Source: Muraenolepis orangiensis
Taxonomy: Eukaryota > Chordata > Actinopteri > Gadiformes > Muraenolepididae
DNA: 64,000 nt
Assembly: GCA_027704905.1 (NCBI GenBank)
Contig: CM051001.1
Location: forward strand, 31,080,506 to 31,144,505
Reading direction: 5' to 3'
In this document: one piece after another, positions 55,620 to 64,000 of the stretch
How the letters are laid out: each line of letters opens with the position of its first letter
Numbering within the stretch: position 1 is the stretch's first letter
Made by a program: the position numbers and the translations under genes
The notes under the pieces: model-generated
What the model was told of the DNA's origin: nothing
The model's input: the letters and a program-made list of their open reading frames with translations, nothing else
The model's database searches: none

Positions 55620-56320
55620 TGTTACTGTGTGAGTGGGTGTTAGTGTAAGAGGTCTGGGCATGGTTATAACTAGGGGATGGTAATAGATTACTGTGTGAGT
55701 GTAAGAGGTATGGGTATGGTTATAACTAGGTGGTGGTAATAGATTACTGTGTGAGTGGGTGTTAGTGTAAGAGGTCTGGGCATGGTTATAACTAGGGGAT
55801 GGTAATAGATTACTGTGTGAGTGTAAGAGGTATGGGTATGGTTATAACTAGGTGGTGGTAATATATTACTGTGTGAGTGGGTGTTAGTGTAAGAGGTCTG
55901 GGCATGGTTATAACTAGGGGATAGTAATAGATTACTGTGTGAGTGGGTGTTAGTGTAAGAGGTCTGGGCATGGTTATAACTAGGGGATAGTAATAGATTA
56001 TTGTGTGAGAGGGTGTTAGTGTAAGAGGTATGGGCATGGTTATAACTAGGGGATAGTAATAGATTATTCTGTGAGAGGGTGTTAGTGTAAGAGGTCTGGG
56101 CATGGTTATAACTAGGGGATAGTAATAGATTATTGTGTGAGAGGGTGTTAGTGTAAGAGGTATGGGTATGGTTATAACTAGGGGATAGTAATAGATTACT
56201 GTGTGAGTGGGTGTTAGTGTAAGAGGTATGGGTATGGTTATAACTAGGGGATAGTAATAGATTATTGTGTGAGAGGGTGTTAGTGTAAGAGGTCTGGGCA
56301 TGGTTATAACTAGTTGATAG
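55620..56320. repeat. Minisatellite with 66-bp and 56-bp units
   Basis: About eleven tandem units. The full unit is 66 bp and includes GTGAGTGGGTGTTAGTG, CTGGGCATGGTTATAAC and GGTAATAGATTACT; a short 56-bp form lacks GGGTGTTAGT and occurs in the first part. As 66 is divisible by three, a 230-codon open frame with a 22-residue periodicity appears on the minus strand; it is not a gene. Confidence 0.93.
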
Positions 56321-56458
56321 TTGACTAGTTGGTAATAGAGATTGCTGCTCTGCTTTTTCCTCTGTTCTCTTCACATGCAAATTTCCAGGTTAACACAAAC
56401 AAGCCTTTGAAGGTTTTTGTTCCCCCAGATGGAAATGTTTTCTTCAGTTGTTCGTTAA

Positions 56459-56660
<202 letters not shown>

Positions 56661-56980
56661 TATGGGCAGCTGTTTCTTTTAAAAGCTGTACCAACAGATG
56701 ATTTACTACATACACTATTGGCTGTAGTAATGCAATAGTAGTGTGTTGTGTGTGGGTGTGCGTGTGTGCCTGTGACGTCTGTATGCGTACACAAGTTTAC
56801 ATACAAGCTACAAGCTCCTTTCGTTTTGTATATGTATATATATGTATTTAAATGTGTGTGTATATACGTATGTACATTATGGTTGTTAGCCATGTTGCAT
56901 TCCCCGGGGGCTGTTTGCCTCGTCAGTCACAGCTTTACATCGTTTCTCCACCAACTGTCAAACCCAGAACACACTCAAGC

Positions 56981-57022
<42 letters not shown>

Positions 57023-57087
57023 CAGGGCTCCCCGGAGCTTCTAGAAAATGGCTGCCGGTTATTGACGTCTTCTTCCTTCGGCTGCAG

Positions 57088-57185
57088 GGCAACCGGAGGA
57101 CCCGAGGTCGCCATGGGAACCGGACCCTGGCCCCAGCCCCCGACTGAGGCCGAGCAGCTCCAGGCCCTGATGGCGGCCGCCAACG
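57088..57185 (+). CDS. pcdhg: Protocadherin gamma constant exon C3
   Basis: 98-bp exon between GGCTGCAG|GGC and AACG|GTGAGT. Entered in phase 2 it encodes R-ATGGPEVAMGTGPWPQ-PPTEAEQLQALMAAAN, corresponding to mammalian [20 protein letters not shown], with GTGPWP and EQLQALMAAAN as the conserved parts. It leaves phase 1, which fits C4 exactly. It is part of the shared cytoplasmic tail present in every isoform. Confidence 0.93.
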
Positions 57186-59161
<1,976 letters not shown>

Positions 59162-59309
59162 AAGTGAGTGAGGCCACCGGAGGTACCCTGGGACCGGGCA
59201 CCATGGGCCTGAGCACCCGCTACAGCCCGCAGTTCACCCTGCAGCACGTCCCCGACTACCGGCAGAACGTGTACATCCCCGGGAGCACCGCCACCCTCAC
59301 CTCCAACCC

Positions 59310-59365
<56 letters not shown>

Positions 59366-59369
59366 TGAT

Positions 59370-59402
<33 letters not shown>

Positions 59403-59591
59403 GCAACAACAACACAGCAGCAGCAGCAGCAGCAGCAGCAGCTGCAGCAGCAGGCCGCCATGCAGGCTGCCCAGCAGGCCAGCCAGCAGGCCCTGGCCCC
59501 GGGGCCCCAGGCCTCCGCCCAGGTGGAGCCCCCCAAGGCCGCCCAGACCCCCGCTTCCAAGAAGAAGTCCACCAAGAAGGAGAAGAAGTAA
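59162..59591 (+). CDS. pcdhg: Protocadherin gamma constant exon C4 (terminal, polyQ; frameshifted)
   Basis: Terminal coding exon. After the joint Glu codon it encodes VSEATGGTLGPGTMGL, then STRYSPQFTLQHVPDYRQ and NVYIPGSTATLTSN, the most conserved part of the gamma tail, then a long polyglutamine tract (59311-59457), then QAAMQAAQQASQQ, VEPPKAAQTPASKKKS and TKKEKK-stop (59589-59591). The Lys-rich end is in a different frame from the first part: at 59413-59416 (CAACACAGC) one base is missing from the CAA/CAG run. With that base the four constant exons total 642 bp, 213 residues. In mammals this tail inhibits FAK/PYK2 and its terminal Ser within the Lys cluster is a PKC target; that Ser is present here. 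The error would hit every isoform, so a sequence error is the best explanation. Confidence 0.93.
59311..59457 (+). repeat. (CAG/CAA)n polyglutamine-coding repeat
   Basis: CAG repeat with CTGATG (Leu-Met) near 59365 and CAA interruptions (59392-59412), coding about 45 Gln in the constant tail. It is far longer than the corresponding region of the mammalian tail, which has no polyQ. Confidence 0.93.
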
Positions 59592-61679
59592 AAAGGGGTG
59601 GTGGAAAACAGGCGGACGCCGAGGAAAAAAGGAGGGATGGATGGATGGATGGAGGACGTGGGGGATAGGTTGAGAGTGCCCCCCCCCCCCCCGCCTCCCT
59701 GACCTCTGATGAGATGGAATTACAAAAAAACAACAAAAAAATATAAAAAATGATCTATCCTCATCACTCCCAAACACATCCCTACCCCCCCAACCCCCAC
59801 ACTTCAGGCCAGCCAGGGCAGGTAATCGCTCTGCTGTCCTCCCCCCCCACCCTCACCTCAACCACCGTTTTACAGACCACTCCGACGGCGTTTGGGTGGG
59901 TTCTTTGTAAAGTTTCTCTGGAAGAGCCTTGAAGAAGTTGAATGTCGCTGAAGGCTGTCGTGTGTATTTACTTGTAAGAAGGAACGCCGTCTCTTTGGCG
60001 CCCGGTTCCTCATCGTATTGCTCGTGTAATCATTGATGGTAAATAAGTCGATTTATTTTGTGTTGGGGGTGAGGGAGGGAGGGGGGGGAGAGAGGGAGAG
60101 AGGGAGGGAGGGAGGGGGATGTTGGTGTATTCTATGTCCCGATTCAGAAGAGCTCGCTTGGTTAACAAAGAGACGAGGTGTGAGGGGTCCCGGTGACGTA
60201 TTCGGGAACATTGACAGGTGTGCCGTGGTTTCATGTTCCTCCTTTTCCCAAGACCAGAAAAAAATAACAGCAGTCTATTGTAAACTACGCTAGATCAACT
60301 TAGTAGGATCGGGGGGGGAACACAGCTCAACTGCTATATACTTGCTATGGTTTCAACAGGTATTACGTACTCTACTGCATGCTCTTTTTAGGTTCAAACC
60401 ACACGTATTGTAACGGTTGCAAAACTATGCAGCGCAAACGCAAGGGAGGACCTCGTCAGTCTTACGGCCGTCCGTCTAAAGCGCGGGTCGATACGATGCT
60501 CACGCCGCGTTTACTTGACTTAAAAAATAGGGAAGGAGGGAGGGAGGGGGTGGGATACACTTTTGTAAGCATAGTGGAAAAAAATACGATTTTGAATCTC
60601 ACGCGATTTCCTTACGATGACCTACGATGAGCATGCGTCCCCCCCCCCGAGGAACGTCCCGGTGGCAGGGTGTCGGCGTTGTTAGCATCAGCCCCGGACG
60701 ACCACCTGCACCCGCACCACCTGCACCACCACCACCACCACGCTGTAGCTGAACCTCTCTCTCCGTCAGCCAGCTTCCACCCCCCCCCTCCATCATTACC
60801 CCCCCCCCCTCTCTCTAAACACTTGGAGAGAGCCCAGCGGTAAAACACATGCACTGTTTGTATGCTAAAAGAGGAGACGACATACAGTAGGGGTCGTAAT
60901 CACTTAAGTCTTTAGGGAGATAAACAACAACAACAACAACAACAACATTAACAACAACTTAGAACATGGCAAAAATGAAGAAACACAATGCACGCGCTTA
61001 GAACGTTTCTAGAGCTCTCGCGGGCCGCTAGGTTCCCAACTGAGTACCCCCCTGCCTCCCTGCCCTGACCCCCCCCCCCCCCCGCCCTGCTGTCCTAAAG
61101 TGCTGGTGATATTTCTTGACGTGAGGCGATGTTTCTTTGTGTTTTAATTTTCAACAACAAAAAAAAAAGATAAGCTTGATAGCGTCGAGGCGTCGTTTAT
61201 ACAAAACAGACCTGAAGTCGTTCCACCGAACTCATCTGTCTACCCTCCAGGGAGGAGACTGGGCCACTGGGACGTCCCACTGCATGACTACACCAACGAG
61301 GGTAGAGTAGAGAGGGTTGAGTTGCCGGGAGGAGGGGTTAAACATTGTGGAGTATTATGGTGAAAGAGTGAAGGGGTGTGGGGGTGGGGGGGGGGAGACT
61401 GGTTCAGTGCAGAGACACCACAGCTCATCCCCTGACCTACCGCCCCCCCCCCCTTTGCTTCTTTAAATGGGCCGAGCCACATGGAGCTAAGCACACCCAT
61501 GGCCTATGTTGGAGAGGAGGATAAACCACTTAAGAAATGGAGGAGGAGAGGGGGGGGGGTTTCAGGCCTTCTTTTTAAGATCCACTCTTATTTTTTTTTC
61601 TTCTTATAATGCCAACCTCAGGCTGGTCACCACTTACTCTAAACCTCTGCTCTCTGGTTCTGCCGAAAGCTCTTTGTAA

Positions 61680-61685
61680 ATAAAC
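61680..61685 (+). terminator. Possible proximal poly(A) signal
   Basis: AATAAA followed 25-40 bp later by GT-rich sequence (AGTTGTTTGTATAG). It could give a shorter 3'UTR; other A-rich AATAAA matches at 61835-61880 lack a clear downstream element. Confidence 0.35.
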
Positions 61686-62448
61686 ACACGTCCTGGCAAT
61701 GGTATGAGCCAGTTGTTTGTATAGTCGGGACCACATCCAGCGTTTTCAAAATAAGAGTCTCCCCCCCCCCCCCACTCATCCACAAGTCGTGGCTTACTAC
61801 TGGAATGTGTTGCTTTTTTCTTTTTTCATGGTAAAAATAAAAATGAAAACCGCAGTAAAAAAAATTAAATAAATAAAAAAGCTAATAAAAAATTTGAGAT
61901 GTTCTTAAAAAAAAAAACAGTTTGTGTTGCGATGTAGTAACTAAGCGCCATGGAAGCCAACTAACTCTTCAGTGTAAATAAATGAATTTAAATGACGATA
62001 ACTTTAGATGATAAGTATACAAAGTGACCCGCGTAGAATAGTTAACTCTTGGTATGTGTTGCGCATATTTTTGTGTTCATTTTCTCTCTCTCTCTCGCTC
62101 TCTCTCTCTCTACTACTCTATTTTATCACCCTGTAAAGAAAAGAAACCACAAAAAAAAAGATATATATTGGACATGTTTCTATCCCTCTGTAACCTCTTT
62201 TACGTTATCTTTTGCTGTGATTTTACCCTGTGCATTTTTGTGAAAGAATGCCTCTCTTTCTGTCCATATGAACAAACCATTATAAATATTATACGTGTGT
62301 GTTCGTCCGCTGCTGAATTAACCCTATCCTGCTGTATTATCTCTCTTCTAAACGCTTCTCCCCCCACTCTATTCCCCTGTGTTACTCTCTTCCTTTGATG
62401 CTAATATTTATATTGCCGTTTTATTTTCTCTTGAACACTGACATTTCA

Positions 62449-62454
62449 AATAAA
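62449..62454 (+). terminator. Distal poly(A) signal of pcdhg
   Basis: AATAAA followed about 35 bp later by CTTTGTGTGTTTGG, a good GT-rich downstream element. It is the last such signal before the flanking DNA. Confidence 0.6.
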
Positions 62455-63359
62455 ATATTCATTCAAAAAGCTAACATTTTGCCTCTGGAACTCTTTGTGT
62501 GTTTGGCGTTTTCATTTCCTGTTCAGGGTGCGCGTTTTGTATAGCGTTAATGTTATTGTAACGCAAATCACTCTGAACCAATGTATGTTATGAATGGGTT
62601 TCTTACATTTCAGTTCTCATTGTTACAAAGCAACCCCCCTTTAACGTGAATAGTTTATTCATTTAGGAATAAGGTCAAAGAGGTCTAATCTCTTTCATTT
62701 TCTATGGAACCTAAGTCTGACAAATAATAATCTTTAAGTGTGTGTGTGTGACCTGCCAGCCTCGAGGCATCCAACACAGAACACTATCCCCCAGAATGCT
62801 TTGCTCCATCCTAGTTCTCTTTGATGTGACCAAGTGACAAAACGAGAGGAGAGATGCTGAGAAGTCCTGTTTCTTTAGTAAACAGTGAATATATTTGTCT
62901 GCTCATCGTCAAAGTTAACCCAAACAATAGGACCCCATTCAGGTGGCTGGGTATCATTGCTCAATATTTATAAATTATTGAACAAGCAGAAAGATGTATA
63001 TTCTTTGAATATTTAAAACAAGTTACCGCACATCCGTGATATACTATATCACTTCAAATCATTGTACATTTGTCAAATGTTTCCATCATTGTTGAGACAA
63101 ACGTCTTTAGCTTCATAAAATACCATTCTCCCAAGATCCCCCCCCCCCCCCCTGTTGATGATAGATTGACCTCAACCAATCAGCTGGTCCCTACGCATCG
63201 GGGCAGTCAGGGGTGGTGATGACGTCCGGGGCCACGTTTCTGCCTAGTAACTCACCTTGATTGGCCGATCCTTCTGCTAAGCAGATTCCAGTAAATTAGA
63301 TTATGCTGACGCTGGCCCTTAATTCTGTTGTGCCTGCTGCTGCTGTTGTGTTCAGCGCA

Positions 63360-63466
<107 letters not shown>

Positions 63467-63785
63467 CATAACAAGTCTCCACAGAGGTCCAGGTGGCCTG
63501 TTGTGGTGGTTGTAGTCGTAGCTGTAGCCGGGTCTCCTTCCGTTGTACTCCATGTTATTGGTACACAATCTTGTTGATGTGAGATCACTGAGCAAGGAGG
63601 TTAGTGGGTGGGAGGGAGAACACAGGGTACATGTCCTCACTCCACAAATACTCTCTTGATAGCCAAAACGGAACGTCACTAAGTAAAACAAAGGGAGCCA
63701 GGGGGAGTTTCCTCCCTGGATGACAGCTTGTGTAGGTAAGCATGGTGAGTAAGAGAGATGCAGTGCAGACAGTCTGTGTCTGTCG

Positions 63786-63788
<3 letters not shown>

Positions 63789-63834
<46 letters not shown>

Positions 63835-63882
63835 GAGAGAGAGTGAGAGAGAGAGCGAGAGAGAGAGAGAGAGAGAGAGAGA
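63789..63882. repeat. (GA)n microsatellite
   Basis: GA array of about 94 bp with GTGA and GCGA interruptions. Confidence 0.95.
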
Positions 63883-64000
63883 CGATAGAAAATAAAAGAT
63901 AAAAGACGATAGATACAGTATATGCTCTCCATCTCACGGAGCATCGTACATGTATGTAGTATTATATTATATTATTGTATTATATTTAACAATGAATCCT

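Larger units (their letters stand above)
59592..62475 (+). other. 3'UTR of the pcdhg transcripts
   Basis: 2.9 kb after the stop without further coding signal, ending about 20 bp after the AATAAA at 62449. It has many C, G and A homopolymer runs (for example 59680-59692, 61070-61083, 61760-61772) and a CAA run (60926-60947). All isoforms would share it. Confidence 0.75.

Noticed and set aside
55688..56380. 230-codon minus-strand frame with a 22-residue repeat
   Set aside because: It is produced by the 66-bp minisatellite, whose length is a multiple of three; no start context, splice sites or related protein.
63470..63590. Minus-strand segment reading MEYNGRRPGYSYDYN
   Set aside because: It could suggest an exon of a neighbouring gene, but it runs into an AC array, has no clear splice sites, and matches no family I recognise.

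Overview
This window is a stretch of vertebrate, almost certainly teleost fish, DNA carrying most of a clustered protocadherin gamma-type (pcdhg) locus on the + strand. Eleven large single-exon 'variable' reading frames each encode a signal peptide, six cadherin (EC) repeats, one transmembrane helix and a variable cytoplasmic segment, and each ends at a phase-0 splice donor. They are followed by four small constant exons that encode the shared gamma cytoplasmic tail (motifs KPPNNDWRF, LQHVPDYRQNVYIPGS and a KKKSTKKEKK end). The density and length of CA/TG and GA/CT microsatellites (many of 100-200 bp) is extreme and recalls gadiform (cod-like) genomes, but the species is inference only.

Layout. 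1-9789: four A-like variable exons (V1 partial at the window edge, V2-V4); V1-V3 are tandem copies with a period of about 2.93 kb. 9790-22581: a 12.8 kb gap without recognisable coding exons, holding a 3.35 kb minisatellite with a tRNA-derived SINE inside it, a tandemly duplicated ~843 bp block, and microsatellites. 22582-43236: six B-like variable exons (V5-V10); V7-V9 and the spacers between them are almost identical recent tandem duplicates with a period of about 3.8 kb. 44620-47097: one GC-rich C-type variable exon (V11) behind a CpG- and GC-box-rich promoter. 47098-59161: large intron, then constant exons C1 (52329-52387), C2 (53899-53952) and C3 (57088-57185). 59162-59591: terminal constant exon C4 with a long polyglutamine tract; 3'UTR to a poly(A) signal at 62449. 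62476-64000: flanking non-coding DNA.

How it works together. In this gene family each variable exon has its own promoter; a neuron uses a few of them, and each transcript splices its variable exon to C1-C4, making cell-surface recognition isoforms (EC1-EC4 trans specificity, EC5-EC6 cis dimerisation) with one shared tail. The sequence shows two promoter classes: A-like exons have a CTCF-like site about 180-230 bp before the ATG, while all six B-like exons share a different element (AACTGTACAAAGAGATC, usually with a nearby CCAAT box). Within each group the 3' part of the exon (EC5/EC6, transmembrane, and usually the cytoplasmic part) is nearly identical between copies while the middle EC domains diverge sharply, the known signature of gene conversion in this family. 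B-like exons V6-V10 also show a second homogenised tract at the 5' end.

Four variable exons (V1, V5, V6, V7) and constant exon C4 each carry one apparent single-base deletion. As the C4 frameshift would affect every isoform, and all are deletions in short runs or repeats, consensus sequencing errors are the more likely explanation, though real pseudogenes among the variable exons cannot be excluded.
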